From positions 310,001-374,000 of the forward strand of contig OX596342.1 of NCBI GenBank assembly GCA_951394405.1: a stretch of 64,000 nucleotides of DNA, written 5' to 3'. The notes under the pieces were generated by a model that worked only from the letters and a program-made list of their open reading frames with translations, did no database searches and was not told where the DNA came from. This document shows, piece after piece, positions 33,426-44,737 of the stretch (positions are counted from its first letter, which is position 1; each line of letters opens with the position of its first letter). The position numbers and the translations under genes are program-made. Source of the DNA: Coprinellus micaceus. Lineage: Eukaryota; Basidiomycota; Agaricomycetes; Agaricales; Psathyrellaceae.

Positions 33426-33825
33426 TTCTCCTTTACCCCGTTCTAGTCAGCACCTTGTAGATGGTGGTCATAGCTATTATCAGGACTCACCGTACACCGA
33501 TAATCTCGACTCGTAACCCTGACCGCCCGATCCTGTCCACACTATGCTACCGCATTGTAGAAGTAGATACCCAATAGGTTCAACTGACATCGTCTTGTGC
33601 GTCCGAATCAATGGTTGAGATAAAATGGGACACGGTGAAGAAGGACTTAAGTACTGCTTAGGTACGAGGTCGTATCGCGCCAGCTGCTTCATCTCACCTC
33701 TTCCTGTCCTCAGTGATGGACGTCGCAGGAACAGGGTTGAAACTCGGCGAGGTCTGGGCTGGGCTGCAAGAATCCAACGCCAGGTAGACTCAAGGTGCTG
33801 GGGAAGTCTATCCTGGCTTCCCGAC
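33426..33825. other. Intergenic, 3' flank of FunK1 copy J
   Basis: Nothing recognisable except CTTCCCGAC at 33817-33825, the left target-site duplication of the adjoining element. Confidence 0.5.
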
Positions 33826-33961
33826 TAGTCTCGGATACCCAGACGTTGAAGTGCGCTGCCCAAAATGGAATCAGCTGCCACAACGTCTGGGAAATCACCA
33901 ACGACTCTAAGGGAGGTCCGCATTCCGAGGTTCTCGGACGCTGAGTAAGCAGGGTTCCCTG
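33826..33961 (+). repeat. Left 136-bp TIR of the Mutator-like element
   Basis: Reverse complement of 34235-34370 with no indel seen. Contains an internal foldback: CCAGACGTTG near its start and CAACGTCTGG at 33881-33890. Confidence 0.88.
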
Positions 33962-34234
33962 GTCGACTGCACCACCCTCCAATTCTCCTTCGTGTTATCC
34001 ATGGCCTCACGCATGCCCAGACGCCGGCGTGACAATCCAGACGGGTGGGCAATACCTGACACAGTGATTTCTGCTGTGGTATCGACCGTGACTCGGAGAC
34101 GAAGCCACAGACCTATTGAAGGGCATTCAACATGAATATAGGGACTCTCGGAAGGTTTATAATGCTTTTCAATACGGCAGTGGAGGGTATGGGCCGGAAT
34201 GGGCGGGAGGACGATGCAAACGAGTATGTTTCGA

Positions 34235-34370
34235 CAGGGAACCCTGCTTACTCAGCGTCCGAGAACCTCGGAATGCGGACCTCCCTTAGAGTCGTTGGTG
34301 ATTTCCCAGACGTTGTGGCAGCTGATTCCATTTTGGGCAGCGCACTTCAACGTCTGGGTATCCGAGACTA
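34235..34370 (-). repeat. Right 136-bp TIR of the Mutator-like element
   Basis: Ends ...GGTATCCGAGACTA at 34370, directly followed by the CTTCCCGAC target duplication. Confidence 0.88.
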
Positions 34371-34901
34371 CTTCCCGACGGCGTTTGAAATGAGAAGCTC
34401 CTTTGATGTGGACGGTAGAAAGAGAGGTGGATGGGGGAGTGAAATCGGCTACGTACTACGTCGCCTTCGTCTCGTTCGAACATCACTGTGCGCAGTCTCC
34501 TGACACTCCTCCCTCACTGCTCATTCTCAAGGCTTCTGTCCGGGGGGGATTGTGCTCCGTAGCCTCCCGAGCCTAATGTCCGCCAGGTCTCGGGATTGAC
34601 AGCTGCGCGTAGTTCCATTGAATCTGGGCGGTGTGCATGATACTCTGGTCTGGATGTGAGCCCTGGAACTTGAGAGAGTGACGATCTAGCGACTCACAAC
34701 TCACAATTCTTCGCTGCTCGGCGCCATGCTCGACGTTCGAGGCCAAGGACGATCAGAGTGCGGACCCTGTCTTCTCGTCGACGATGTCACCAACGTTGAT
34801 CTCGAACCGCCATAACGCGAACTCGACGCGTTTCTCTCTGCACGATGGCACCCACCACGACGACCTCGACAACGAACGCATCATCCAGCGCTCAGACATA
34901 G
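34371..34901. other. Upstream region of the Mis12 gene, start unresolved
   Basis: Must contain the first exon of the downstream Mis12 gene. The best-looking ATG (34845, MAPTTTTS...) is separated from the conserved frame by an in-frame TAG (34899-34901). ATG 34725 with a GTGCGG donor at about 34757 is another candidate. Neither can be decided from sequence alone. Confidence 0.4.
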
Positions 34902-36054
34902 GCAACGGCCACAACCGCCTCATCCTTACTCCTCAGCGAAGCCCTTGGCTTCTCACCGCAACTTCTCCTCGACGACATCATCAACATCGCCAACAACGCT
35001 GTCCAAGATGGCGTGAGCGGCATGGAAGAGTTCCTCGTCAACTGGGCGGAAGAAAGGGAAGAGGGGAATAGGCAGAACCCCAAACCTGAGCCTCCTGTCA
35101 AAGGGGAGAAAGGGAAGGACAAGGCAAGTTCGCATTGCTGCTCGCGTTCATGCATCGTATATACCGAGCTAACCTCGAGCAAGGGCTTGTCGCGTTCTAG
35201 ACGCTCCTCGAGTTCCATACCGACACGCCGTTTGAATTGTTCGAGGCGTGGTCACTGCACAACGTCTTCCTCATCCCGCCCGAGCTCAAGAAGGGCGGGG
35301 TCGTCGTTCTACCTCACGACGAGGGCGGGGACCACACAGAATGTACGAGCACAGGGACGAGCAAGATAGAGGAGAAGGAGCGGGATTTGGTCGAGCAAAT
35401 GGACGAACTGCGTAAACGCTTGGACGAGGTGCGTTTTTGTGAGGACCTCGCTCCGAGATATATATCTAACCCTTTGGCGGTCTTCTACAGCAACGGCGTC
35501 TCACCAGAGTGCTCACATACGCCCTAGCCAAATCAAAATCAGCGAAACTCAGAGCAGACACCCGCCTAACCAAGCTCATATCCTCACTCCCAATCTCCGC
35601 CTCGTCCAACGACGCCAAAACCTCTCTGGACCATTTCATCGCCCTCCCCCAACAACTCATGAACCTCGACACCCAGACCTCTTCCCTCCCACCACTCGAC
35701 CCATGGCTCCTCCAAGCGAACCGCCCTGGACTAGAAAGCCGCTCGCAGGACTCGAACGGGGGTGCGCGAACAGGGCTCGGGGGGACGGGGAAGAGGGAGT
35801 GGGAGGTGGGCTCGGCGGGGTACGCGAAATGGGCTGTGGGGAGGCTGGTTACGGGGGCGAGGCCATCCCCCATAAGCAAGGAGGGAGGGAACGTTGGACA
35901 GACTTGGGTCGACCAGATGGAGCAGGTCACGGCGTACGTCGGGAGTGCGAGGGAAGTGCAGAGTGTGTTGGAAGCGTTCGGGGTGCAGGAGAGCGAGCAG
36001 CGGGTTGTTGAGGAGGCGGAGGATGAGACTATGGACGTGGATGATGGACGTTAA
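34902..36054 (+). CDS. MIS12: Mis12/Mtw1 family kinetochore protein (5' end unresolved)
   Basis: Subunit of the MIND/Mis12 complex that links inner-kinetochore chromatin proteins to the Ndc80 complex in the nucleus. Conserved exons: 34902-35123, 35201-35428, 35491-36054, about 337 residues. The N-terminal Mis12 signature is SEALGFSPQLLLDDIINIAN followed by GMEEFLVNWAEE; exon 2 carries TPFELFEAWSLHNVFLIPPE and a predicted coiled coil (KIEEKERDLVEQMDELRKRL), and exon 3 a helical TYALAKSKSAKLRAD region and a variable, acidic tail. The first intron uses a GC donor (AAG|GCAAGT) with a TCTAG acceptor. The start is not settled: the conserved frame is open only from 34902, after a TAG, so an upstream exon must be spliced in or the stop is a real lesion. 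This is the one clear essential single-copy gene in a region of duplicated families. Confidence 0.82.
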
Positions 36055-36707
36055 TGGTATGTCCTTCAATTCGCTCTGCCTGGATCGTTGCTCAAGCGCT
36101 CATTGCCCGCCCAGGGTATATCTTGTATTTCTAGGACAGTATGCGCCTTTATACCATCAGTATGCGTTCGAGACCCTTCCCTCCAACCCCACGATACTCC
36201 GCGAGATGTTCACCTGGACGTGTTTCTTTTCTCGCAACTCCTTGGGGACATCCACGTACGAGTTGCTGCGCCGCAAGCACTTGGTAGAGGTGGATCGCCA
36301 TCACGGGCTTAATGTCCAAGGACCTGCTCGAGGGCCATACGCCTGTTGACCCACCCCCGAGCCATACCACCGCGCACCACAGACGACATCTCCCGTAAAA
36401 TAGAGGGATTTTCCCTCAGTCTTCGCCCTGTGGATCGCACCCTGCAGGATGAACGTAATCCTCGCGGAAACATTCTGCGATGGCGGGAGCAGAGCCATGA
36501 ACGTGATCACATAGCCCTCCAGCCGAATGGTCGTCAATAGCTCTTGGGTCAACGGTCACCGCCCAGCTTCCCTCGCCTGCACAGGCCCACTAGGATTGTA
36601 CCTGGACGAATTCGCACCGACAACCTCCTGAACGGCATTTGCCGGGCTTTTATTCGTGGGCGCGATGATCACTGTGGCGCTTCCCAACTGGCTGGACTCT
36701 TACCACC

Positions 36708-36740
<33 letters not shown>

Positions 36741-36791
36741 GTCCAATAAATCTCACCAGGCACCCTACATAGGCAGCATAGGAGGACGGGG
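36055..36791. other. Intergenic; a weak minus-strand frame only
   Basis: A minus-strand frame at 36552-36301 (phrase TIRLEGYVITFMALLPPSQN) is the longest clean frame, without a start in good context, partner exons or a known domain. The right part holds a trinucleotide microsatellite. Confidence 0.4.
36701..36741. repeat. (ACC)n(ATC)n microsatellite
   Basis: About seven ACC units followed by about six ATC units, uninterrupted. Confidence 0.9.
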
Positions 36792-38988
36792 ATGAGCTCA
36801 GGCAAGTCAGTCGCTATCTTTCGGTCCATCCCGCGCTGAAATCTTCGGTAGCACGTTTACGGCTTGTACGTCTATCGACTCGTATCGACACTCCTCAGCA
36901 CGAATTCTGACGCTCATAAGCTCATATCTCGGGCGGAGAACGGCGACACGCGTAGCCTACGGAACTTATGCCAGGAGTTAACTCCCCAGAACTTCACCAT
37001 TGAGGCCGTCAGCGTCATATTGAAGCACCTCGACATCGACCTTGTCCCGAATATGGTCACCGGTGAACATAGCCTAGAACCTCACAAGACCTATGCAGAC
37101 CGGGCCCTACCATGCTTAACCCTGCTCACAAATATCGCCACCGCATGCGGCATGCTTCCTTCTTTCAAAACTGCTGTCGTTCCCCAAGTCGTGCGGGCAA
37201 TCGACGGAATCTGCCTCTGGACCAACTTCTGCCTGCATTTCGGGCTCTCCTATCCTGAGAGGCCCGCATTGGAGGAAGATTTCCGCAAAGCGTACTTCGC
37301 CCACAGTCTCACGCTCATAAACCTCATCGAGGTGGACCCGGAGGTTTCCCAGGCGCTGTTCTCTTCGGATATCTTTGTGAGCCTTGTGATCCGTTTTTGG
37401 GTGACTGAAGGCAAGAATGGGAAGGAGTTTATGAGCCTTGAAGGTGAGTATGTGTGCCCTATTCTTCACCTCATGTTGGTTGCAGTGCAAAACAAGGGCT
37501 TCGCCCAGCTCTTCGCCCAGCGAACTACCTCCCGTGGGCGACCTCTACCGGATGAATTTGCGCGCAGCCTGATCTCCCGCACACGTCAGCTCGTTCAGTC
37601 GCAGGTCTCCCCCAGCGATTATATCAGGTACATGGAAAAACTCGGGCGCCTTACGCGGAAGGCTTGGTCAGCCTCCCCCGAGCTCCAGAAAAGCCTTGTC
37701 AAGGTGAAATATATGAGGGAACTTGGCAGAGCCTTGTATTTCGTTTTGGCACAGGTGCAAACGAAGAGCACCAGCAGCAAGGAGCTCATGAAGGAGATCT
37801 TTGTCACTGCTGCACGGCTCGTCGAGCCGGGGGTCAACAACAGGCTGCGTGGACCCCACACTTGGCGGGACCTCGTTACGGGAAACGTACATGGGGTACT
37901 GCTGTGGTTGATAGCTCAAGGGGCCTCTGAGGTTGGCATAGAAGTGTCCAAGGACACCTTCAAGGCGATGGCTCCGTATACGGTGTTCCCGTGTGTCTTA
38001 AAGCAGCTCGAGGCGGCTCGAATACCAGAGGGGGTGAAGGCCAAGTTGGAGGAAGACGAGAGGTTCAAGGATTTTTGGCTGGATTTTTGTGATATGCTTC
38101 GGACGAGGGGGGAGATTTTTCGGGAGATGCCTGAAGGATTTAGCATATGCGATAACCTTAGAGTGCGTCCTCCATTATACTATGGGCTTCCGTTGGTTGA
38201 CCGTTTCAACAGTGTCGGAGAGACAGACTGGCCGAAGAAGCTCCGGTCAAGCAATGTTCACATTGCCACACGGTTACTTACTGCTCCGAGCGGTGCCAGA
38301 AGGAGGATTGGGTGAGGTACCATCGATCCGAGTGTCGAGCAGGGAGTATCCACCATACACGTAAGTTCAAGTTATTCTATCTACTTCCGCAGTTTAACTA
38401 AATCCAGCTGCACATCATGAAGGCCAACGCGCAGACGGCATCTCGTACACCCACGCTATCCGCAGGTTTCACGTATACCTCGTACAATGGGTGTACAACG
38501 CCGGGTGTCAAGAAACCCGTGATACTTTCGCATCGTCATGGCCTACCCTCGGTCTAAACGAGTGGTACATCCTCATCCAGACAAAATACATCCAATTCGT
38601 AGCTCTCCCCCAACCCCTCTCACTCCTGCCGGAAGGTAGCCCAGATTACCGGCCTGAGCACGGGAGGGAAGAGGTATGGTGGGAGAGGGACTTTATGGAC
38701 CCATTCAATCAGCCGTATCTGAAGCCCAGGGTCAAGGATCTCGTTTTGGGGTTGAAGTGTGGGACGTTGAAGGAGACATTACTGATAGGGAAAGGGGAGG
38801 GCAAGGGGGGCGACGAAGGAGAGGTCGCCGTGGCGGAGGGGGTGTTTCATATGGGTTCAGACGTAACAGTGTTTCTGACCGTTCCGTTGACGCGGGCAAA
38901 CCCTAGTGCGAAGTGGGAGGCGGGGCACGGCGTTGCGAGGCATGCATTTCGTAAAGACATTCCGAAATCAAATCTTCAGGTAGAGTAG
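36792..38988 (+). CDS. MYND-type zinc finger protein, with a frame break before the zinc finger
   Basis: Member of a large basidiomycete family with a long helical N-terminal region and a MYND finger, usually a protein-interaction module. Proposed exons: 36792-36805 (14 nt, ATGAGCTCAGGCAA), 36899-38360, 38408-38988. The GTCAGT donor at 36806 and CTCAG acceptor at 36898 restore frame exactly and give MSSGNTNSDAHKLISRAENG. The long exon has ILKHLDIDLVP, LLTNIATACG and RALYFVLAQ segments. The finger reads CSHCHTVTYCSERCQKEDW with later HRSEC, near 38255-38330, but in a different frame from the upstream sequence; the switch must lie between about 38205 and 38255, where no intron fits. The C-terminal exon includes WVYNAG and MGSDVTVFLTVPL. 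Frame loss could be an assembly indel or a genuine lesion. Confidence 0.7.
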
Positions 38989-39454
38989 GGGCCGCATTGC
39001 TGAGAGCAGGGGTCAAATAAATATCTGCAGGTGACTTTTGTTACGTTGTCGAGAGGGGGAACTGGCATCATTACAAGATATGATAAGATGTAAACGTTCA
39101 ATCTCCATCTAAATACCCTGGGCAACCTTCGGCATCATCTTCAGTTCTTTCCATTGAACCATGATCTCCTCCTGGATGTCCTCCACAAGATACGACTCAC
39201 GTCGGCCACATTCTGGGCAATTTCAGGCGAGTTGAGCAGTTTTACAATATGCTGGTGGTTGCTGAATGGTGATCTACTGTCTGTGTAACTCTGCCGGCTG
39301 GATGGCTGCGTACAGCCCAAATCGGGTTCAGTGCGGGCTGTGGAACTGGAGGTTTCGTAAGTTGTTTCCTTGAAAGAATTGGCAGACGAGCACCTATTGA
39401 ACTTGATCCTCTTCTTTTACATTGGATTTCGTCTAGCCCAATCAACGCTCCAGC
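38989..39454. other. Intergenic
   Basis: 3' flank of the MYND gene and promoter of the following membrane-protein gene. Nothing else visible. Confidence 0.5.
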
Positions 39455-42400
39455 ATGTATCGCACCTCTGGCCAGCACCTGCCGACCCGGGCAGAAAGCA
39501 GCTACAGAACTGTACTTAGTCCAGGAGACGGTGACCCAGATGGCCCAGGACGCGTCTACTCTCCAATTGACCCATTCAAAGCATCGATCGCCCTGGGTAT
39601 CCGCAACGTCTTTGGGAGAACGAAGGACAGGACGATAGATGAGGTACCTGTGCAACGTTCGAATAGCATGCTACAAGCATACCCCAGCCGCGTCCCACCA
39701 TCGAGGAACCGCGGTCAGCACCATGGCGCCTTTCATGATCGATATCATGAAATGGACGCACCATATCCCCAGCACCATGATCTCGGAGGCGACTATACCT
39801 ACGCGTATCCGGCGACTGTACCACGGCCAGCCTCTTCTGTTGCAACTCAACCTGTGGTGCGATATGGCCGTGAAGACGAGAATACGACCAAGGCTTTCGT
39901 TCCGCAAGGTTTGCTTGCCGCTGGGATTCGAGACAGGAAAGAGCGACTCTCCAAGGACAGGGAGGCCCTCGCACGTCCTGGCGACACTCTTTCGTACTCA
40001 ACTGGCTCCAACAAGCCTCCGACCCCCCAGACGGGCTTACTCGGCGCGATCACCGCCCACGATCGAGAGACGATAGGAGTCGGTGCTTCTCTAACTGAAC
40101 GAAAGTGGGAGAGATGTGTTGCGGAGGAGAGGCAGCGGAGGGCTTTTAACGAACCTCCCGTTCCCCAGACCGGCTTACTCGGCGCCGTTATCGCGCATGA
40201 GCGGGAAGGGGTAGGACTCGGCCTTCCCCTGACTGAACGGGAGCCCGAGAGATGGGCTGCGGCGGAGTGGCAGCAGCAACCTTCCAATAATCCTTCGCTT
40301 CCACAGACGGGCTTACTCCGCGCCATCCTCGCAGACGAGGAACAAAGGGCAGGAGCCCCTGACCCCATGACCGAGCGAGAGACGGAGAGACGGATAGCAG
40401 AAGAGAGGCAACGGCGATTCGACGAGCTTCAAGCAGAGGCTCATCCCGACCGTACGGGATCTCCACCGACGACTCGCCCTTCTCAAATCCCTCCTATGGA
40501 ACGTAGATCCTCAAGTAAAATCCGGCATACGGAGCCTAACGTGCCTCCTTCAACGGTTGATGTACGCGAACCGACTTCTGCGAGACCTCCGTCTGCTTGG
40601 TCACTGACATGATACCGATACCGTTGCAGGACGACTCGGAGACTACGGAGGAAAGAGTCTGGGGGAAGACCCGTTTGAGGCCCAAGAGGAACTGGAAAGA
40701 ATTGGAGAGTGTTGAAGGGCCAGCAGCTGCTCCGAAAACGCCACCCCCGGTTCAAGAACCCATTGGAGAGGTCCCCGCTATTCAGGCGTTGTACGAACGA
40801 TTTCAAGAAGCGGGAGTACGCACCTTTCTCACCTCCGCCTTGGCACCTGAATCCTGATAATTGTTTGCATAGATGGCAGACGCCAAGGAGGGTGATCAAT
40901 CAACGGGCAGGGCTGCTAAAACTGGTCGACGCCTCGCAGCTAGGGTTGGTGACCTCTTCAACTCGAAATCCAAGCCTATCTTCGACAGCCCCTCCGCAGC
41001 TGAATATCCTTCCCTACCAGAGTACATGGGGGATCCGATGGGCCACCCTGACGTCAAAACGACATGGTTCACCATCGCCTCAAGCCTCTTCCTGGATGTC
41101 ATCCCTCGGCAAGTGTACCTTCATCTGCTTCTACGGTTCCCCGCCCTCTACTTCTCGCGTGTAACTCGGATATTCCAGGACGCCAATTTGGGTATGGGGG
41201 AGATCAAGAGGATGGCTCTGGAGGCGGTTGATCTGGACAAGGGCGAGAGCCTGCATAGGATGCTCGTTTACCAGGGCGTGTTTCCGCAGGAGTGGTGTGG
41301 AGGCGATGGGAAGGCGTCCGTGTCGTACATGAACCTGAGGAGCTCGTGGCAAGGCTTCATCGATTCGTTGATGAGGGAGTGGAAGACGCTGAACATTGTT
41401 TCTGTGCTGCTGCTTTCGTACGTATCATCTCAAAAGTATTTCAAGCGTTTTTGCTAAGCTTTATGGCGTTGATAGGGCGATTCTCACCATCCTGCAGATT
41501 GACTCTGCGGCTTCGAACCCATTAACACGCTTCTCTGCGCTTCTGTCCCTCGTCTGTGCATTCATGAGCTTGATTTACGGCTGCCTATACATAATTCGTT
41601 TCGGGACTATGCGCAAGACACACAAGGCAGCTGAGTGGGCGAACGTACGTTTCATCCGTGCTACCTACTCATTTCGCACTCTGAGCAACCTCCACTCCGC
41701 CAGGAATCAGAGCGAACGTCGACGTCGATATTCTGGAATGTCTGGGTCATGCTAGCAATGCCTGTCGTCTGGCTAGGGTGGTACGTTGGTCACATCTATT
41801 TTCCGTCCAGTATACTCATGGCACTTTGGTAGGTCGATGATATTCTACATCGTCTGCATCATGTCCTTTGTCTGGCAGACTGGAACAACCAATCATCCAC
41901 GCGACTACACCCCGACTGATCTCGAAATACTCATTCCACGGATTCTCATTTCGTGTATTCTAGCCTTGGGAATACTCTACCTCATTCTCATTGGTGCAAC
42001 GTTCAGGCGGTACAGCGACCCGATGGAGCAAGCTTGGCAAGAACGAATTCAAGGGTGGTTAGCAGAGAAAGCCCACGCGGCTGCAGGATATCACGGATAT
42101 CACGGACACATAGGAGGGCACGAGCAGCGCAACCTGGACCGTGCTTCGAGCCAGGGACCTAAATTGGCGACGAAGGAGCCCTCAGCCACCGAGGCGTATC
42201 CTCCACCACAAAAAGCGGGCAATTCACCTCCTCCTGCACCGGAACTAGCAAAGCCAACCTCCGCGCGCAACTTCTCATCTCCTCCCCTGCAAGCGGAAGG
42301 GCCTAGATCGATGACCATAACCCATCGCCCTCTCCCCGTTCCTCCTGGTTCAGGGTGTTCACCGGAGGCCGACCATGCTCCTGTGGGAAGCCGCTCGTTG

Positions 42401-43215
42401 GCGAAAGTCGAAGAGAAAGAGACGAGGAAGACCGTCTCCAGGACAGGGCCATCCTCCTTTAATCCGTTCGTTTCGTTTATCCAGACCGCCCAGCCCAGAG
42501 AACAAGCGCCCACAGCAATGCTCTCTGGTTCGACGAAACGTTTGGAGGTCGAAGGAAATATGTGCACCGAATTGTCTCAACCGAGGCTTTGCGGTGAACC
42601 TAGTGGGTTGACACAGATCCACGAAACCCATTCCCAGACCACCGCGTTGCAGGAAAGAGGGCTGTCGTCAAGGGAAGCAGCAACTGAAACGCCCAGGGAG
42701 CGTGCCCGTGTTGCGGGCGCCTCCGAGCTTGAGGGAATGGAGGTACTCTTAGTTTTGGATTGGGCTACCCGCAGTATACGCGCTCCCCAAGGAGCCCGAG
42801 TTGCGTATACGAGTCCGGTGACTGTGGGTTCACTTCCACCAGCGAAGAATCCTGTACCGAAACGCTGGCTAGAAGTTGGTCTGACAGTCGGCGCCTGGGA
42901 GGGGTTCTGCACAGTAAGCTTACTTCGCTCTCGTTCGTCACAGTTCTAACTCACCAGCGCGGGTTATACCAGGAGGTTGCGTCCTCGTGGGTTAGTGTAG
43001 TCAACGGACACCCTGGCGCACTAGCAGGGATGTTCGCGTTTATCAATAGGTGGAATGTGTCCCTGCAAGCATTCTACCTTGCTATGATCTTTGTTCAGTC
43101 AAACCTAGAAGGTGTCGAGCTTGGCACTGCCGGCGACGGAAGCGGCGCGCGAAACTACAGCTTGTACTGGGGTACGAGGAAGGACTTCTGCAAGGAAGGA
43201 ACCACTGAGTCGTAA
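39455..43215 (+). CDS. Multi-pass membrane protein with N-terminal tandem repeats (paralogue of the gene at 45744-50606)
   Basis: Unnamed basidiomycete membrane protein. Exons 39455-40561, 40630-40815, 40873-41417, 41476-41644, 41704-41780, 41833-42913, 42973-43215; introns 52-68 nt, all in phase; about 1135 residues. The start MYRTSG... leads to PIDPFKASIALGIRNVFG, shared with the paralogue, then three 46-residue repeats built on PQTGLLGAI. Hydrophobic segments follow the soluble part: TIASSLFLDVIPRQVYLHLL, VSVLLLSAILTILQ, FSALLSLVCAFMSLIYGCLY, VWVMLAMPVVWLGWSMIFYI and LIPRILISCILALGILYLIL, with RRYSDPMEQAWQERIQGWLA just after the last. The C-terminal tail is Pro/Ser-rich and ends in a WxS-type soluble domain. 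Function unknown. It points toward its paralogue, with an AMID-like gene between them. Confidence 0.85.
40010..40423 (+). repeat. Three in-frame 138-bp coding repeats
   Basis: Units start at 40010, 40148 and 40286. Each encodes 46 residues with the pattern (N/E)xPxxPQTGLLxAI/V, an acidic/His segment and LTERExER..AEERQ. The third unit is the most diverged (DPMTERETERRIAEERQRR). Confidence 0.85.
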
Positions 43216-43396
43216 ATTATGTTCGAGTCTTATGACAGAATAGGGCAGATATAATGGCACAAACATTCAGAGACACACCAGGAAAATGGGTATAGTAGAA
43301 GATCGCAATGGGAACGCCAGGAGGAAAGTATGCTGCACATGAGATAGAATTTGAAATAGCAGTCCCAGGTCGAAGGCACGATGAAGGTCGAACTCT

Positions 43397-44737
43397 TCAC
43401 TGCTTCCCGAGCTCAAAGCTCCCCTTCATCATTTCAACGAGCAGGGTTTTCGACTTAACCTTGGCCGAAAACCAGTCTCCAAACGTGAGGCCCCAGAGAA
43501 GGCCCAGGTATGCAAGGCCACCAGTCTACGCGGACATCAGCAAAGAGCTCTGAAGCGTGAATAAATAGAAGACTCACCCTTCCAACCGTCACTACGATCA
43601 TTTCAGGAGACCCCTTGTACGGTGTAGATACTGGGGTGTTGGCGAGGAGAGCGAAGACGTTCTTGGCGATGGTGGATGCATGGCCTCCAGACTTTCCTGC
43701 TTGCTTCTGCTCCTTCCACTCGATGACGTCGCCAGCTGCGAATATGCGGGGATGGTTGGGGACCTGGAGGGTAGGCTGGACCTTGACGTTGCCTGAGGGG
43801 GTGAGGACTTCGGCGCCGAGAGAGCTTGCGATGACTGAGGTATTGGGGCGTCCTCCTCGGGTGGGGATCTACGTGCAAGGATCTTTAAGCCATAGTCTCG
43901 AGGGAGGGAGCACTGTAGTACGCACGATCAACGAAGCCTTGATCTTCTTTCCTTTTCGCGTCGTTACTGTGCCGTCCTCACTTGGCTCCGTGACGTCGAC
44001 GTAGTCGTCCAGAACGACCTCAGTCCCGGTCTTCTGGACTCGCTGAAGTGCTTTGGTTCGGAACTTCTGGGGGTAGGTGTCGTTGATGAGCTGGCCTTGA
44101 CCATGCACGATAGTAACGCTCTTCCGCTGTGAACAAAGAGGTCGGTCAATCGTCGTGACGGTTGTCAGAGGGCGTTCAACATACTGGGAAGAAGTCCTTG
44201 ATCTCTCCAGCAAATTCTAGTGGGGCGTTTGAGTAAGATAGCAACTAGAGAAGGCGTGTACCCACCGATACCAACAGATCCTCCGCCAGCAAGGAGGATG
44301 GAGTCAGCTTTCTCAATCTTCGCCCTCCACTCATTAATGTGCTGGGTCACCTCCTCAGGCTGGTCAGGCAGCCCGAGAGGACCCTCCCAGAGCGACCCAG
44401 GGGCGAGGACAAGGACCGAGTAAGGCACCTTCTCCCCACCGCTCAACACAACCTCCCCTCCGTCCTCCGTCGACGTAAACGATGCCACCTTCCCAATCTT
44501 GAGCTCGCCTTTGCTATTGAGGAAATTGCCGTACTCCATGAGGACTTTCTCCTCGAGCTTGCCCTCGGCGGTCACGGCCGTCCGAATGAATCCTGGGAGA
44601 TGGACGTAGTATGGTCGAGGGTTGATAATGATGAGGCGGTAGCGAGTCGTGTCAAGCTTTGGGGCAATTTCGCGAGCGGTGGCAACACCATACGCGCCTG
44701 CGCCGAGGATGACAATGTTCTGGCGCTCTTTCGACAT
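43397..44737 (-). CDS. AMID/FSP1-like FAD-dependent NAD(P)H oxidoreductase
   Basis: Two-dinucleotide-binding-domain flavoprotein of the AIF-like (AMID/FSP1, AIFM2) family, expected to pass electrons from NAD(P)H through FAD to a quinone-type acceptor. Exons 44737-44266, 44216-44185 (32 nt), 44126-43926, 43868-43578, 43525-43397; introns 49-58 nt; 374 residues, the usual family length. Visible motifs: N-terminal FAD-binding IVILGAGAYGVATA (G12, G14, G17), the second nucleotide-binding site LLAGGGSVGIEFAGEI (about 147-162, split by the first intron), and the C-terminal FAD site RIFAAGDVIEWKE. No transmembrane segment or clear mitochondrial presequence is seen. I chose the ATG at 44737 (MSKERQ) because it immediately precedes the Rossmann strand; an upstream in-frame start at 44812 would add a poorly ordered extension. 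It sits between two inverted membrane-protein paralogues. Confidence 0.9.

Larger units (their letters stand above)
33826..34370. mobile_element. 545-bp non-autonomous Mutator-like element with 136-bp terminal inverted repeats
   Basis: Perfectly co-linear 136-bp inverted repeats (33826-33961 and 34235-34370) enclose a 273-bp core with no coding potential. Identical 9-bp flanks CTTCCCGAC (33817-33825 and 34371-34379) form the target-site duplication. Long TIRs plus a 9-bp duplication fit Mutator-like elements. The outermost 66 bp of each TIR are identical to one side of the 78-bp element at 14368-14445. A transposase must come from elsewhere; none of this type is in the window. Confidence 0.88.

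Noticed and set aside
36301..36552. Minus-strand frame (TIRLEGYVITFMALLPPS...)
   Set aside because: No ATG in good context, no additional exons and no known family; noted only as a weak possibility.
36701..36741. Regularly repeated short units that might suggest a CRISPR-like array
   Set aside because: It is a trinucleotide microsatellite without spacers, in a eukaryotic genome.
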